A model generated the notes under the pieces. The model was given only the letters and a program-made list of their open reading frames with translations, ran no database searches and had not been told where the DNA came from. Both the position numbers and the translations under genes were made by a program. DNA of 64,000 nucleotides from Pannonibacter carbonis (lineage in GTDB: Bacteria > Pseudomonadota > Alphaproteobacteria > Rhizobiales > Stappiaceae), in NCBI RefSeq assembly GCF_003012935.1, contig NZ_PUDR01000006.1, forward strand, positions 124,001 through 188,000. The letters are read 5' to 3'. Shown here piece by piece: positions 44,948-58,890 of the stretch (its first letter is position 1; every line of letters begins with the position of its first letter).

Positions 44948-45007
44948 GCACACTCCCCCAGGGGTCGGGGGTGCGGTCTTTTCGGGAACCAAGCACCCAC
45001 CGGGTTG

Positions 45008-46675
45008 TCAAACTCGGGTGACGAGCGCCTTGCAGAGCGCCTTCTTGCCCCACACGGATGTCACCGACGCACGCGCCGCACGCCGCAGAGCCTCCGCGAC
45101 CATATCGTCATCCTTGCGGCGGGCTTTCGGGATGCCGGACAAGGCCCCTGTAACCGCCTTACGGACAATTTCCTCCATCGGATCGCCCTCGGTATCCGTT
45201 TCCGGAATGCCGAACAGGGCAACGGCCGGATCGTCCATCATGTCACCGGCCCGGTTCAACACGACAGACACGACCAGAGCGCCGGCGATGGCCAGCTTGC
45301 GCCGTTCCTTGACCCCGGTCATCTCCGGGTCGCCCATGACATTGCCATCGACAACCATGAGACCGAAGGGGGCCTCGTCGATCACCTTGGCATCACCCGG
45401 GAACAACCGGATGATGTCGCCATTGCCGGCTATCACGACCGAGCGGATGCCTTGGCTGCACGCAAACTCGCCATGAGCGGCAAGATGGAACGGTTCGCCG
45501 TGCACGGGAACCACCACCTTTGGCTGAACCAGCTTGTAGAGTTCCGCCAGCTCGCCGCGGCGCGGATGGCCCGAGACATGGACCAGAGCATCCCGGTCCG
45601 TGACGATCTGCACACCGGTCTTGGCAAGGCCGTTGACGACGGCGCCGACTTCCTTCTCGTTGCCCGGAATGGTGCGCGCGGAGAAGATCACCATGTCTCC
45701 CTTGGCCAGGGCGATGTTGCGATGGGCCCCTGCCGCAATCCGGGACAGCGCTGCGCGTTCCTCGCCCTGGGATCCGGTGCAAAGCAGCACTGTCTTCTCC
45801 CGCGGCAGGAAGCCGTAGCTGTCCTCGTCGAGGAACGGCGGCAACCCGTCGAGATAGCCCAGTTCACCCGCAACATCGATGACGCGGCGCATGGAGCGAC
45901 CAACGACCACCAGATTGCGATCCGCAGCTGCTGCCGCCTCCGCGATGGCCCGAATACGGGCCACATTGGAGGAAAACGTTGTTACGGCAACACGCTGCTT
46001 GGCTTCCCTCATGATCCGGGTGAGCTCGGCTCCGACATCCGACTCACTCGGGCTGAAGCCGTCGCGATAGGCATTGGTGCTGTCGCAGACCAGCGCCGTG
46101 ACGCCCTCGTTGCCCAGTTCCTCCAGCCGCTTCAGATCTATCGGCAGGCCAAGACCCGGCTTCAGGTCGATCTTCCAGTCGCCCGTATGCAGCACCATGC
46201 CTTCCTTGAACCGCAGCGCCAGCGCGCAAGGTTCAGGGATTGAGTGCGACATGGCGACGAACTCGACATCGAAGGGTCCGATATTCAGCCGCTGACCCTG
46301 CTGGACCACGGTGACCGGGATCTCTTCCGCGCCGGGCTCCCCTTCCACCTTGGCCTCGATCAGGCCTGCGGTGAACGGCGTTGCATAGACCGGCGCACGC
46401 AACAGCGGCCACAGATGCACGAGACCGCCATAATGGTCCTCATGCGCGTGGGTGATGACGATGCCGGCAATGCGGTTCTTCTCGGACTCCAGGAAGCTGA
46501 TATCGGGCAGAACCAGATCAATGCCCGGCAGTTCCGGTCCGGCAAAGGTCACGCCGACGTCCACCACCAGCCAGGTGCGATCATCTTCAGGCCCATAGCC
46601 GTAGAGGCCCAGATTCATGCCGATTTCGCCAACGCCGCCGAGCGGCAGGAAGACGATTTCGTTGGCCTCAGCCAT
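45008..46675 (-). CDS. rnj: Ribonuclease J
   Basis: The 555-residue metallo-beta-lactamase-fold RNase (5'-exonuclease and endonuclease) takes part in RNA maturation and decay. The N-terminal FLPLGGVGEIGMNLGLYGYG, zinc motif VITHAHEDHYGGL, the CASP-domain region STNAYRDGFSPSESDVG, and HVSGHPRRGELAELYKLVQPKVVVPVHGEPFHL are diagnostic. Size matches alphaproteobacterial RNase J. It lies 40 bp downstream of birA. Confidence 0.95.
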   Translation of the reverse strand: MAEANEIVFLPLGGVGEIGMNLGLYGYGPEDDRTWLVVDVGVTFAGPELPGIDLVLPDISFLESEKNRIAGIVITHAHEDHYGGLVHLWPLLRAPVYATPFTAGLIEAKVEGEPGAEEIPVTVVQQGQRLNIGPFDVEFVAMSHSIPEPCALALRFKEGMVLHTGDWKIDLKPGLGLPIDLKRLEELGNEGVTALVCDSTNAYRDGFSPSESDVGAELTRIMREAKQRVAVTTFSSNVARIRAIAEAAAAADRNLVVVGRSMRRVIDVAGELGYLDGLPPFLDEDSYGFLPREKTVLLCTGSQGEERAALSRIAAGAHRNIALAKGDMVIFSARTIPGNEKEVGAVVNGLAKTGVQIVTDRDALVHVSGHPRRGELAELYKLVQPKVVVPVHGEPFHLAAHGEFACSQGIRSVVIAGNGDIIRLFPGDAKVIDEAPFGLMVVDGNVMGDPEMTGVKERRKLAIAGALVVSVVLNRAGDMMDDPAVALFGIPETDTEGDPMEEIVRKAVTGALSGIPKARRKDDDMVAEALRRAARASVTSVWGKKALCKALVTRV

Positions 46676-46715
46676 GCGTTCAAACTCCTTCTGTCGTCAT
46701 GCGCGGCAGGCTGGA

Positions 46716-47495
46716 TCAGCCCTTTGACCGCGCGCCGAAGAACACGTCTCCGGCCGAAATAATGCGTCTTGTCCCGTCCTCTAGCTCAAGAACGAGTTGT
46801 CCGCGCGGATCGATATCCCGAAAGCACCCGATCAGGTCCTCTTCGGGCAGGCGAACGGTGATGGTCTCACCCAATTTCAATGCCCGCTCCAGCCAGGCGC
46901 GCCGGGCAGGCTCAAAGCCGTCCTCGCGCCAGTTGTCCAGCCGGCGGGCTACGCTGGCCGACAGGCAGCGGAACATCGTCGCGGCATCGACGCGGTAGCC
47001 AAGCGAAGCCAGATCCGTCGCCGGATAGTTTTCAGGCTCCGGGTGGCTGGCGCAATTGACCCCGAAGCCACAAACCACCGCCAGATGGCCATCAGCCAGG
47101 GGCTCAGCCTCCAGAAGGATGCCGGAAAGCTTGGCGCCGCCAACGAGCAGGTCGTTGGGCCATTTGAGCCGCGCGAGGCCGAAGGCTCCAACGGCCGCAT
47201 CCACTGCCTCTGCCAGAGCGACTGCCGCGACCAGCGGCAGTTCCCCGATGCGCTCACGCGGGCCTGCATCGACCAGCAGCAGGCTGGCAAACAGATTGCC
47301 GACGGGCGACACCCAGTTGCGGCCACGCCGGCCACGCCCCTGCGTCTGCACATCGGCGAGAACCCAGAGCCCACTCGCCTGCCCCGCCCGCGCCGCCGCC
47401 ATGGCGGTGCTGTTCGTCGACGGCAGACTGGCGTGCCTTTCAAAGCGGAAGCCCGGCGCCTGAGGCACCGGGCCGAAAGTCAGATCTGCTGACAT
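46716..47495 (-). CDS. birA: Biotin-[acetyl-CoA-carboxylase] ligase
   Basis: The 259-residue ligase attaches biotin to carboxylases. It consists of the catalytic domain (ERHASLPSTNSTAM, the nucleotide motif GRGRRGRNWVSPVGNLFASLLL, LKWPNDLLVGGAKLSGILLE) and a short C-terminal SH3-like domain. The N-terminal repressor helix-turn-helix of E. coli BirA is missing, so it is a group I, non-regulatory enzyme. It starts 7 bp after nuoN, as in many alphaproteobacteria. Confidence 0.94.
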   Translation of the reverse strand: MSADLTFGPVPQAPGFRFERHASLPSTNSTAMAAARAGQASGLWVLADVQTQGRGRRGRNWVSPVGNLFASLLLVDAGPRERIGELPLVAAVALAEAVDAAVGAFGLARLKWPNDLLVGGAKLSGILLEAEPLADGHLAVVCGFGVNCASHPEPENYPATDLASLGYRVDAATMFRCLSASVARRLDNWREDGFEPARRAWLERALKLGETITVRLPEEDLIGCFRDIDPRGQLVLELEDGTRRIISAGDVFFGARSKG

Positions 47496-47502
47496 CCGCG
47501 TC

Positions 47503-48945
47503 TCAGAACAGGCTCTTGGCCGCGAGCGCCGTTGCCGTCGTGATCGGCTGCGGCAGCACGATGTAGAAGATCACGAAGATGCTCGACAGACCGAGGACCA
47601 CCTTCAGTTCAACGGGCATGGCCTCGAACTTCTCGGCCGGCTCGTCGAACAGCATCACCTTGATGATGCGAAGGTAGTAATAGGCACCAACGACCGAGGC
47701 GACCACACCGATGATCGCCAGCGGATAGAGCCCGGCCTGGACAGCGGCCGAGAACACATACCACTTGCCCCAGAACCCGACGAAGGGCGGGATACCGGCC
47801 AGCGACACCAGGATCACCGACAGCAGCATGGCCATCGGCAGGTTGGTGCGCCACAGTCCGGACAGGTCCGCGATCTCTTCGACCATGCCGTCCTTGCGGC
47901 GCATGGAGAGGATACAGGCGAAGGCGCCGAGCGTCATGCCGAGATAGGCGGTCATGTAGAACAGCACACCTTCGACACCGGTCTGCGTGCCAGCCGCAAG
48001 ACCGACAAGGGCATAGCCCATATGGCCGATTGAGGAATAGGCCATCAGACGCTTGATGTTGCTCTGGCCGATCGCCGCAAAGGCACCCAGAACCATCGAG
48101 GCGATGGAGACAAAGACGATAATCTGCTGCCATTCATGCGTCACCGGCTGGAACACGTCGATGACGACGCGAACCAGAAGACCCATGGCGGCAACCTTCG
48201 GCGCGGCGGCGAAGAAGGCGGTGACCGGCGTCGGAGCGCCTTCATAGACGTCCGGTGTCCACATGTGGAACGGTACGGCCGAGATCTTGAAGGCGAGGCC
48301 TGCCAGCATGAACACCAGGCCGAAGATCAGCCCGAGCGAGGCACCATCCCGGGTCAGGACTTCGGCGATCTGCGGAAAGCCGACGTTGCCGGTGAAACCA
48401 TAGACCAGCGACATGCCATAGAGCAGCATGCCGGAGGACAGCGCGCCGAGCACGAAATACTTCAGGCCGGCTTCCGTCGAGCGGACACTGTCACGGTTGA
48501 TCGCGGCAATGACGTAAAGCGACAGGCTCTGCAGCTCGAGGCCAAGATACAGCGCGATCATGTCATTGGCCGACAGCATGAGCATCATGCCGACGGTCGC
48601 CAGCAGGATCAGCACCGGATACTCGAACTTGTCGAAGTTCTGGCTGCGCGCATAGGCCCAGGACATGGCAATGGCGAAGAACGAGCCGATCAGCACGAGC
48701 TGCTTCAGGTAGTAGGCGAAGCTGTCGAGCACGAAGGCGCCCTGGAACGTGGTTCCAAGCTGCGCACCATAGGGCATCACGAACAGGGCCGTGGCGGCGA
48801 TGAGGCCCATCGCCATGCCATTGACCAGGAAGCTGATGCGCTGACCGCCGAAGACGCCGATCATCAGCAGGGCGAGCGCCCCCACGGCCAGAAAGATCTC
48901 CGGCAGCACGGGCAGAAGGTCGGGCAACTGGGTGAGTTCAGTCAT
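47503..48945 (-). CDS. nuoN: NADH-quinone oxidoreductase subunit N
   Basis: The 480-residue antiporter-like subunit of complex I has about 14 transmembrane helices and forms one of the proton channels. The family core [33 protein letters not shown] carries the key Lys and helix-breaking Pro, and [23 protein letters not shown] follows. It is the last nuo gene in the operon. Confidence 0.95.
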   Translation of the reverse strand: MTELTQLPDLLPVLPEIFLAVGALALLMIGVFGGQRISFLVNGMAMGLIAATALFVMPYGAQLGTTFQGAFVLDSFAYYLKQLVLIGSFFAIAMSWAYARSQNFDKFEYPVLILLATVGMMLMLSANDMIALYLGLELQSLSLYVIAAINRDSVRSTEAGLKYFVLGALSSGMLLYGMSLVYGFTGNVGFPQIAEVLTRDGASLGLIFGLVFMLAGLAFKISAVPFHMWTPDVYEGAPTPVTAFFAAAPKVAAMGLLVRVVIDVFQPVTHEWQQIIVFVSIASMVLGAFAAIGQSNIKRLMAYSSIGHMGYALVGLAAGTQTGVEGVLFYMTAYLGMTLGAFACILSMRRKDGMVEEIADLSGLWRTNLPMAMLLSVILVSLAGIPPFVGFWGKWYVFSAAVQAGLYPLAIIGVVASVVGAYYYLRIIKVMLFDEPAEKFEAMPVELKVVLGLSSIFVIFYIVLPQPITTATALAAKSLF

Positions 48946-48972
48946 TGCACGCGTCTTTCGTCCTGTCGGGGA

Positions 48973-50498
48973 TCAGTGGGCAACCGCCGGGGCGCCGGCC
49001 TGGACCGTATGTCCTGCCGCCTCGATGGCTGCCTGATAGTTGGTGATGAGCGCATCCACGGAGCCCTGCGTCACATCCAGGATCGGTGCCGGATAGAAGC
49101 CGAACAGGATCGTCAGGATGATCAGCGGAACCAGGATCACCTGCTCGCGGAGCGACAGGTCGGTGATCGACTTGAGGCTTTCCTTGTCCAGCGCGCCGAA
49201 GACAACGCGGCGGTAGAGGAAGAGGGCATAGGCAGCCGAGAGAATGACCCCCGTTGCGGCAAAGAGCGCAACCCAGGTGTTGACCTCGAACGCCCCCATC
49301 AGCGTCAGGAACTCGCCGACAAAGCCGCTGGTGCCCGGAAGACCGACATTCGCCATCGTGAAGATGAGGAAGGCCACTGCGTAGAACGGCATCCGGTTCA
49401 CGAGGCCGCCGTAGGCCGCGATGTCACGCGTGTGCATGCGGTCGTAGATCACGCCGACGCAGAGGAACAGCGCGCCGGAGACGATGCCATGCGACAGCAT
49501 CTGGAACAGGGCGCCCTGGATGCCTTGCTCCGTCATCGTGAAGATGCCCATGGTCACGTAGCCCATGTGAGCGACGGACGAGTAGGCGATGAGCTTCTTG
49601 ATGTCTTCCTGAACCAGTGCCACCAGCGAGGTGTAGATGATGGCGATGATCGACAGGGTGAAGACCATCGGTGCGAACATCTCGCTCGCTTCCGGGAACA
49701 TCGGCACCGAGAAGCGCAGGAAGCCGTAGCCACCCATTTTCAGGAGGATCGCAGCGAGCAGGACCGAACCGGCTGTCGGGGCTTCCACGTGTGCATCTGG
49801 CAGCCAGGTGTGCACCGGCCACATCGGCATCTTCACCGCAAAGCTGGCGAAGAAGGCAAGCCACAGCCACGTCTGCACATCGGAGGCAAAGGGATACTTG
49901 GCCAGTGCCGTGATGTCAGTGGTGCCGGCGCTCCAGTACATGGTCATGATGGCAATGAGCATCAGGACCGAGCCAAGCAGCGTGTAGAGGAAGAACTTGT
50001 AGCTGGCGTAGACGCGGCGCTTGCCACCCCACACGCCGATGATCAGGAACATCGGCAGCAGGCTGGCCTCGAAGAACACGTAGAACAGCACCAGATCCTG
50101 GGCACAGAACACGCCGATCATCAGCGTCTCGAGCACCAGGAAGGCGATCATGTATTCCTTGACGCGCTTCTGGACGCTCTCCCAGGAGGCGAGAATGCAG
50201 AAAGGCATCAGGAACGTGGTCAGGATCACGAACAGCATCGAGATGCCGTCGATGCCCATCTTGTAGCCGATGTTGCCGCCGAGCCATTCCTGGGTCTCGA
50301 CGAGCTGCAGGCCCGGGTTGGCGTAGTCGAACGCGCCCCAGATGAACAGGGACAGCACAAAGGTGAAGAGGGTCGTCACCAGCGCAACCATGCGGATGTT
50401 GCGCTTGGCGCCCTCGTCTTCCCCCGGCACCAGGAGAATGGCCAGCACACCTGCCAGCGGCAGGAAGGTGGTGGTCGTCAGGATCGGCCAGTCGATCA

Positions 50499-50499
<1 letters not shown>
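48973..50499 (-). CDS. nuoM: NADH-quinone oxidoreductase subunit M
   Basis: The 508-residue antiporter-like proton channel subunit has [41 protein letters not shown] and [21 protein letters not shown]. Its ATG 50499 shares one base with the nuoL stop (TGATG). Full length. Confidence 0.95.
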
Positions 50500-52526
<2,027 letters not shown>

Positions 52527-52532
52527 CTCTCC

Positions 52533-52841
52533 TCACCCCTTCATCATGTTGACGTCTTCCACGGCAATGGAGCCGCGGTTACGATGGAACACGACGAGGA
52601 TGGCCAGACCGATGGCCGCCTCGGCGGCGGCAACGGTCAGGACGAGCATCGTGAAGATCTGGCCCATCAGGTCGCCGAGGAACGACGAGAAGGCGACGAA
52701 GTTGATGTTGACTGCGAGCAGGATCAGCTCGATCGACATCAGGATGACAATGACGTTCTTCCTGTTCAGGAAGATCCCGAAGATCCCGATCGTGAACAGG
52801 ATGGCCGCGACCGACAGGTAGTGCGACAGACCGATTTCCAT
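52533..52841 (-). CDS. nuoK: NADH-quinone oxidoreductase subunit K
   Basis: The 102-residue subunit has three helices with conserved Glu residues in [13 protein letters not shown] and [28 protein letters not shown]. Length is exact for the family. Confidence 0.95.
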   Translation of the reverse strand: MEIGLSHYLSVAAILFTIGIFGIFLNRKNVIVILMSIELILLAVNINFVAFSSFLGDLMGQIFTMLVLTVAAAEAAIGLAILVVFHRNRGSIAVEDVNMMKG

Positions 52842-52931
52842 GGGCGCCGCTCCGTGCTCCCTCGTTTAACCTGATCCGGCCGATGGCGGCTTAAAGGGCC
52901 GCCGGGCCGGGTTTCGTGCGCGTTGCCGCGC

Positions 52932-53546
52932 TTAGATGCCTTTGCCCGGCTCCACCTTGCGGATCTCGATCGCGCTCGCCTTGTTGCGGGCAACCTGAGT
53001 AGCAATGTCCTGACGCTTGACGCCTTCCTTGTGGCGCAGGGTCAGAACGATCGCTCCGATCATGGCGACCAGCAGGACAAGGCCAGCCGCCTGGAAGAAG
53101 AAGATGTACTTGGTGTAGAGCACCTGGCCGATGGCCTCGATGTTGCTCACCTGATCGATCGGCGGTGTCGGCTCAGACCCGTGACCCAGCATCTCGGGTG
53201 CGATCACCCAGGCGCCGATGCCCATCAGCAGTTCCACAAGCATGATGAGCCCGACAAGGCCGCCGATCGGCATGTACTGCAGGAAGCCCTGGCGCAGTTC
53301 GACGAAATCCACGTCGAGCATCATGACGACGAACAGGAACAGCACCGCCACCGCGCCGACATAGACCACAATCAGCAGCATCGCCAGATATTCGGCACCG
53401 AGCAGGATGAACAGGCCGGACGCATTGACGAAGGCGAGAATGAGGAACAGCACCGAGTGAACCGGATTGCGCGAGGCAATGACCATCAAGGCCGATGCCA
53501 CCGTCACGCCGGCAAACAGATAGAAGAAGAGGGCTTTCAGGATCAT
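52932..53546 (-). CDS. nuoJ: NADH-quinone oxidoreductase subunit J
   Basis: The 204-residue subunit has five helices. The NPVHSVLFLILAFVNASGLFILLGAEYLAMLLIVVYVGAVAVLFLFVVMML block, with the pi-bulge helix 3, is diagnostic. The start ATG 53546 was chosen from the family N-terminus MILKALFFYLFA. Confidence 0.94.
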   Translation of the reverse strand: MILKALFFYLFAGVTVASALMVIASRNPVHSVLFLILAFVNASGLFILLGAEYLAMLLIVVYVGAVAVLFLFVVMMLDVDFVELRQGFLQYMPIGGLVGLIMLVELLMGIGAWVIAPEMLGHGSEPTPPIDQVSNIEAIGQVLYTKYIFFFQAAGLVLLVAMIGAIVLTLRHKEGVKRQDIATQVARNKASAIEIRKVEPGKGI

Positions 53547-53669
53547 GTCAGGACCTGCCTGTCTCGGTCTCATGCCTCGGGGCAACTGCCCCTGTCGGTA
53601 GCTGGCATCTGGGTGCGGCCCCTGCCCGGCTCGGATCAGCCGGCCAAGGACCCTGGATCTGGGCGCGCC

Positions 53670-54158
53670 TCAGCGGTAAGGCGCGTCCATTGCGATGTTG
53701 CGTGCGATCTCGCGTTCCCAGCGGTCGCCGTTGGCCAGGAGCTTTTCCTTGGAGTAGTAGAGCTCTTCGCGCGTCTCAGTGGCGAACTCGAAGTTCGGTC
53801 CCTCGACAATGGCATCCACCGGGCAGGCTTCCTGGCAGAAGCCGCAGTAAATGCACTTGACCATGTCAATGTCATAACGGGTCGTGCGGCGGGTGCCATC
53901 GTTGCGGCGCGGACCGGCCTCGATAGTGATCGCCTGTGCCGGGCAGATCGCTTCGCACAGCTTGCAGGCGATGCAGCGCTCTTCCCCGTTGGGGTAGCGC
54001 CGCAGGGCATGCTCGCCGCGGAAGCGCGGGCTCACCGGTCCCTTTTCGAAGGGATAGTTCACCGTCGGTTTCGGCTTGAAGAAGTACCGCATGGCGAGAA
54101 AGAACGCCGACACGAATTCCTTCAAGAAGAGCGATTTAGCGGCCTGATCAAGTCCCAT
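53670..54158 (-). CDS. nuoI: NADH-quinone oxidoreductase subunit I
   Basis: The 162-residue iron-sulfur subunit carries clusters N6a and N6b: [12 protein letters not shown] and [12 protein letters not shown], both complete. The N-terminal amphipathic helix [19 protein letters not shown] attaches it to the membrane arm. ATG 54158 gives the usual [14 protein letters not shown] start. Confidence 0.96.
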   Translation of the reverse strand: MGLDQAAKSLFLKEFVSAFFLAMRYFFKPKPTVNYPFEKGPVSPRFRGEHALRRYPNGEERCIACKLCEAICPAQAITIEAGPRRNDGTRRTTRYDIDMVKCIYCGFCQEACPVDAIVEGPNFEFATETREELYYSKEKLLANGDRWEREIARNIAMDAPYR

Positions 54159-54180
54159 CGCCGTTGCCTTCCTCTCGCGT

Positions 54181-54411
54181 TCAGCCAACCAGCTGCCACG
54201 CGGCCAGATACCCGATCACCGGAAAACCGAAGACCGGGAGAATGAACACCAGTTTGCGCAGGGCGGGTTCGAACCGGACGGCGAAACCGCCGCCCTTGCG
54301 CTTTTGCTTTTCCACCATCGCCGACAGCAACCCGTTGAGGATGCCGTAGTCGATCCAGCCGATGTAGAGACCGATACCAGCCCCGATCAGCCCGGCGATG
54401 GAAAACTCCAT
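54181..54411 (-). CDS. Small membrane protein embedded in the nuo operon, unknown function
   Basis: The 76-residue protein has two hydrophobic segments: residues about 4-21, glycine-rich ([18 protein letters not shown]), and about 52-74, the C-terminal helix after RKLVFIL. A basic loop EKQKRKGGG lies between them. It starts four bases after the nuoH stop and ends 22 bp before nuoI, so it is translated with complex I. It is not one of the 14 core subunits and I do not recognise the family. An accessory or assembly role is possible but unproven. Confidence 0.75.
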   Translation of the reverse strand: MEFSIAGLIGAGIGLYIGWIDYGILNGLLSAMVEKQKRKGGGFAVRFEPALRKLVFILPVFGFPVIGYLAAWQLVG

Positions 54412-54415
54412 CGCC

Positions 54416-55465
54416 TTACGGAGCCCAGCCCATCAGCTGCAGCACGCCGGCCACCAGGACCACCATGAACAGCGACAGCGGCAGGAACACCTTCCAGCCA
54501 AGACGCATCAGCTGGTCGTAGCGATAGCGCGGGACCATTGCCTTCACCATGGCGAACATGAAGAAGACCAGCAGTGCCTTGAGCGAGAACCAGACAATCC
54601 CCGGCACCCAGGTGAAGGGCGCGATGTCGAGCGGCGGCAGCCAGCCGCCCATGAACAGGATGGTCATCATCGCGCACATCAGGGCGATGGCGACATACTC
54701 ACCGAGCATGAACATCATGTACGGGGTCGAGCCGTATTCCACCATGAAGCCGGCGACCAGCTCGGACTCTGCCTCGGCAAGGTCGAACGGCGGACGGTTC
54801 GTCTCGGCGAGCGCCGAGATGAAGAACACGACGAACATCGGGAACAGCGGCAGCCAGTACCAGTTCAGGATCGACAGCCACGGCAGACCGACATAGCTCG
54901 CCAGACCCGTCTTCTGGGCATGGACGATCTCGGTCAGGTTCAGCGAACCGGCGCAGAGCAGGACCGTGACGATGACGAAGCCGATGGAGACTTCGTAGGA
55001 CACCATCTGAGCGGCTGAGCGCAGGGCCGACAGGAACGGGTATTTAGAGTTCGACGCCCAGCCACCCATGATGATGCCATAGACGCCGAGTGACGAGATC
55101 GCGAAGATGTAGAGAATGCCGACATTGATGTCGGCAATGACCCAACCTTCAGCCACCGGCATGACTGCCCAGGCGCTCAATGCGAGGAGCACGCTGAGCA
55201 GCGGGGCCAGCAGGAACAGGCCCTTGTTCGAGCCTGCCGGGATCACCGGCTCCTTTAGCACGAACTTCAGAAGATCGGCGAAGGACTGGAAAAGCCCCCA
55301 GGGGCCAACCACGTTAGGGCCACGGCGGATCTGCACGGCCGCCCAGATCTTGCGGTCGGCGTAGAGGATGTAGGCGATGACCACCAGGAGCACCACGAGC
55401 ATCACCACGCTCTGCAGCGCCATCCAGAGGAAAGGCCAGCCGTAGGTCGTCATAAACTCCGACAT
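54416..55465 (-). CDS. nuoH: NADH-quinone oxidoreductase subunit H
   Basis: The 349-residue membrane subunit lies at the quinone chamber. The hallmark [27 protein letters not shown] and the loop [29 protein letters not shown] with conserved acidic residues are present. ATG 55465 was selected on the family N-terminus. Confidence 0.96.
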   Translation of the reverse strand: MSEFMTTYGWPFLWMALQSVVMLVVLLVVIAYILYADRKIWAAVQIRRGPNVVGPWGLFQSFADLLKFVLKEPVIPAGSNKGLFLLAPLLSVLLALSAWAVMPVAEGWVIADINVGILYIFAISSLGVYGIIMGGWASNSKYPFLSALRSAAQMVSYEVSIGFVIVTVLLCAGSLNLTEIVHAQKTGLASYVGLPWLSILNWYWLPLFPMFVVFFISALAETNRPPFDLAEAESELVAGFMVEYGSTPYMMFMLGEYVAIALMCAMMTILFMGGWLPPLDIAPFTWVPGIVWFSLKALLVFFMFAMVKAMVPRYRYDQLMRLGWKVFLPLSLFMVVLVAGVLQLMGWAP

Positions 55466-55481
55466 GTCTGTCCCCTGCCCC

Positions 55482-57551
55482 TTATTCCGCTGCCGCTGCC
55501 ATGCGCGCCTTGGCCAGGGCGGAGCATTCCGCCATGACCTTCGACGCACGGGCAATCGGGTTGGTCAGATAGAAATCGCTGATGACGTTGTGGAACGCCG
55601 CCGAGTTGGCCTTGCCACCGGCAGCAGCCAGCTTCGCCACGTCCGCCGGATCACCGGCGGCAATGCTGTCGATCGCGGCCAGATGCGGATGGGCCTCGAA
55701 CAGCTTGGCGCGCAGCTGCGCCAGCGTGTCGAACGGCAGCGCCTTGCCCAGAACCGCCGAGAGCGCACGCAGGATGGCCCAGTCTTCACGGGCTTCGCCA
55801 AGCGGGAAGCCGGCGCGCTCGCCGAGCTGCACACGGCCTTCCGTGTTGACGTAGAGCGCCGACTTTTCCGTGTAGGCCGCACCCGGCAGGATGACGTCGG
55901 CGCGGTGTGCGCCCTTGTCGCCGTGGGTGCCCTGGTAGACGACAAAAGCGCCTGCCGGGATCTGGATCTCATCCACGCCGAGCAGGAACAGAACATCGAG
56001 GCTGTTCTCGGCGAGGATCTGACCGGTGGTCAGACCGCCCTCGCCCGGCACGAAACCGATGTCGAGTGCACCAACCTGGGCAGCTTCCGTGTGCAGGACA
56101 CTGAACCCGTTCCAGTCGGCACGGACCGCACCGCGGCTCTCGGCAAGCTTGGCGGCCAGCGCCAGGACAGCCGCGCCATCCGGACGGTTGATCGCGCCCT
56201 GACCAACGATGATCAGCGGCTTCTTGGCGCCTGCGAGGAACGACGCGTCATCAATCAGGGCTGCCAGCGTGTCCGGGCCAGCACCGCGATAGGTCGCCGG
56301 GTAGGTCAAATCCGCGTTCTGGCCGATGATGTTGACCTCGACCGGACCCTTGACCCAACGCTTGCGCAGACGGGCGTTCAGCACCGGGGCTTCGACGCGC
56401 GGGTTGGTGCCGATCAGGACGATGGCATCTGCCTCGTCGATGCCGGCAACCGTTGCGTTGAACAGGTAGCTGGCGCGACCGTTCTTCGGATGCAGCGGCG
56501 AGCCGGGGAAGCGGCTGTCGAGGTTCTTCACGCCGAGGCTGTCCATGAGCAGCTTCAGCGCAAACATTTCTTCAACGCCCGACAACTGACCGACGAGCGC
56601 GCCGATCTTGTCGGCGCTCGTTGCCTTCACCTTGTCGGCGATGATCTGGAACGCCTCGGCCCAAGAGACCGGGACGATCTTGCCGTCCTTGCGGGCATAG
56701 GGGCGATCAAGGCGCTGGGTCTTCAGACCATCCCAGATGTAGCGGGACTTGTCCGAGATCCACTCCTCGTTAACCTCTTCATTGAGGCGCGGCATGACGC
56801 GCATGACTTCGCGGCCACGGGTGTCGACGCGAATGGCCGAGCCGAGCGCATCCATCACGTCGATGCTTTCGGTCTTCACCAGTTCCCAGGGACGGGCCTT
56901 GAACTCGTAAGGCTTGTGCGTGAGCGCGCCCACCGGGCACAGGTCAGCGGCGTTGCCCTGCATTTCGGACGACAGCGCGGCTTCCAGGTAGGTGGTGATC
57001 TCGGCATCCTCGCCGCGGCCGATCAGGCCCATGTCGGCGACGCCGCACACTTCCGTCGTGAAACGGACGCAGCGCGTGCAGTGGATGCAACGGGTCATGA
57101 TCGTCTTGATCAGCGGACCGATGTTCTTGTTCTCGACCGCGCGCTTGTTCTCCTGGAACCGCGAGCCGTCGACGCCATAGGCCATCGCCTGGTCCTGCAG
57201 GTCACACTCGCCGCCCTGATCGCAGATCGGGCAATCCAGCGGGTGGTTGATCAGCAGGAACTCCATCACGCCTTCGCGTGCCTTCTTGACCATCGGGCTT
57301 TTGGTCAGGACGACGGGGGGCTCGCCATTCGGGCCCGGACGCAGATCCTTGACGCCCATGGCGCAGGAGGCGGTCGGCTTCGGGGGGCCGCCCTTCACTT
57401 CGACGAGGCACATGCGGCAGTTGCCGGCAATGGACAGACGGTCATGGTAGCAGAAGCGCGGCACTTCAGCGCCGGCCTCTTCGCAGGCCTGCAGCAGGGT
57501 GTAGTCCGCCGGAACGTCTACTTCATTGCCGTCGATGATCAGTTTTGTCAT
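55482..57551 (-). CDS. nuoG: NADH-quinone oxidoreductase subunit G
   Basis: The 689-residue peripheral subunit carries three N-terminal clusters: [2Fe-2S] ligands in [20 protein letters not shown], the His/Cys cluster in [20 protein letters not shown], and [18 protein letters not shown] molybdopterin-oxidoreductase-like, metal-free domain follows ([15 protein letters not shown] onward). It ends 16 bp before nuoH. Confidence 0.95.
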   Translation of the reverse strand: MTKLIIDGNEVDVPADYTLLQACEEAGAEVPRFCYHDRLSIAGNCRMCLVEVKGGPPKPTASCAMGVKDLRPGPNGEPPVVLTKSPMVKKAREGVMEFLLINHPLDCPICDQGGECDLQDQAMAYGVDGSRFQENKRAVENKNIGPLIKTIMTRCIHCTRCVRFTTEVCGVADMGLIGRGEDAEITTYLEAALSSEMQGNAADLCPVGALTHKPYEFKARPWELVKTESIDVMDALGSAIRVDTRGREVMRVMPRLNEEVNEEWISDKSRYIWDGLKTQRLDRPYARKDGKIVPVSWAEAFQIIADKVKATSADKIGALVGQLSGVEEMFALKLLMDSLGVKNLDSRFPGSPLHPKNGRASYLFNATVAGIDEADAIVLIGTNPRVEAPVLNARLRKRWVKGPVEVNIIGQNADLTYPATYRGAGPDTLAALIDDASFLAGAKKPLIIVGQGAINRPDGAAVLALAAKLAESRGAVRADWNGFSVLHTEAAQVGALDIGFVPGEGGLTTGQILAENSLDVLFLLGVDEIQIPAGAFVVYQGTHGDKGAHRADVILPGAAYTEKSALYVNTEGRVQLGERAGFPLGEAREDWAILRALSAVLGKALPFDTLAQLRAKLFEAHPHLAAIDSIAAGDPADVAKLAAAGGKANSAAFHNVISDFYLTNPIARASKVMAECSALAKARMAAAAE

Positions 57552-57579
57552 CGCGTGTCTCCGAATCCTCGTTCCCGGT

Positions 57580-58881
57580 TCACTCGGCCGCAACCAGCGT
57601 CTTGGGCGCACGGGTCTTGGCGACATAGTCGTCAATCCGCGCCTCGATCACCGGACGGAAGTTCTTGATCAGGCCCTGGATCGGCCAGGCAGCCGCATCG
57701 CCAAGGGCACAGATCGTGTGGCCTTCGACCTGCTTGGTCACGTTGAACAGCATGTCGATCTCCTCGCGCGAGGACTGACCCTTGACCATGCGTTCCATGA
57801 CGCGCCACATCCAGCCCGTGCCTTCACGGCACGGCGTGCACTGGCCGCAGCTCTCATGCTTGTAGAAGTAGCTGAGACGGGCAATCGCCTTGATGATGTC
57901 GGTCGACTTGTCCATCACGATCACCGCCGCCGTGCCAAGGCCGGAGCCAAGGCCGCGCAGGGTGTCGAAGTCCATGGCGACGTCCTTCATCTGCTCGCCG
58001 GTAATGCAGGGGACGGACGAACCGCCCGGGATCACCGCCAGGAGATTGTCCCAGCCGCCACGGATGCCACCGCAGTGGCGTTCGATCAGTTCGCGGAACG
58101 GAATGCCCAGCTCTTCTTCCACGGTGCACGGCTTGTTGACGTGACCGGAGATGCAGAACAGCTTGGTGCCGGTGTTGTTCGGCTTGCCGAGACTGGCGAA
58201 CCAGGCACCGCCACGACGCAGGATGGTCGGAGCGACAGCGATGGATTCGACGTTGTTCACAGTCGTCGGGCAGCCGTAGAGGCCGACGTTGGCCGGGAAC
58301 GGCGGCTTCAGGCGCGGCTGGCCCTTCTTGCCTTCCAGGCTTTCGAGCAGCGCGGTTTCCTCACCGCAGATGTAGGCCCCTGCGCCGTGATGGACGTAGA
58401 TGTCGAAATCGTAGCCGTTCTTGTTGTTCTTGCCGATCAGGCCAGCCTCGTAGGCCTGATCGATGGCACCCTGAAGGCGCTCACGCTCGCGGATGAACTC
58501 GCCGCGGACATAGATGTAAGCCGCAATGGCGCCCATGGCGAAGCCGGCAACGAGGCAGCCTTCGACCAGCGTATGCGGGTCGTGGCGCAGGATCTCGCGG
58601 TCCTTGCAGGTGCCCGGCTCGGACTCGTCGGCGTTGACGACGAGGTAGGACGGACGGCCATCGCTGGCCTTCGGCATGAAGGACCACTTGAGACCGGTCG
58701 GGAAGCCTGCACCGCCACGGCCGCGCAGCCCCGACCCCTTCATCTCGTCGATGATCCAGTCACGGCCCTTTTCAATCAACGCCTTGGTGTTATCCCAATG
58801 GCCACGCTTGCGCGCACCCTCAAGACCCCAGTCGTGCAGGCCGTAAATATTGGTGAAGATCCGATCCTGATCCTTCAGCAT
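57580..58881 (-). CDS. nuoF: NADH-quinone oxidoreductase subunit F
   Basis: The 433-residue subunit binds NADH, FMN and cluster N3. The FMN/NADH glycine motif [50 protein letters not shown], and the cluster ligands [15 protein letters not shown] are all intact. It follows nuoE by 9 bp. Confidence 0.96.
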   Translation of the reverse strand: MLKDQDRIFTNIYGLHDWGLEGARKRGHWDNTKALIEKGRDWIIDEMKGSGLRGRGGAGFPTGLKWSFMPKASDGRPSYLVVNADESEPGTCKDREILRHDPHTLVEGCLVAGFAMGAIAAYIYVRGEFIRERERLQGAIDQAYEAGLIGKNNKNGYDFDIYVHHGAGAYICGEETALLESLEGKKGQPRLKPPFPANVGLYGCPTTVNNVESIAVAPTILRRGGAWFASLGKPNNTGTKLFCISGHVNKPCTVEEELGIPFRELIERHCGGIRGGWDNLLAVIPGGSSVPCITGEQMKDVAMDFDTLRGLGSGLGTAAVIVMDKSTDIIKAIARLSYFYKHESCGQCTPCREGTGWMWRVMERMVKGQSSREEIDMLFNVTKQVEGHTICALGDAAAWPIQGLIKNFRPVIEARIDDYVAKTRAPKTLVAAE

Positions 58882-58890
58882 CTCGCCAAC

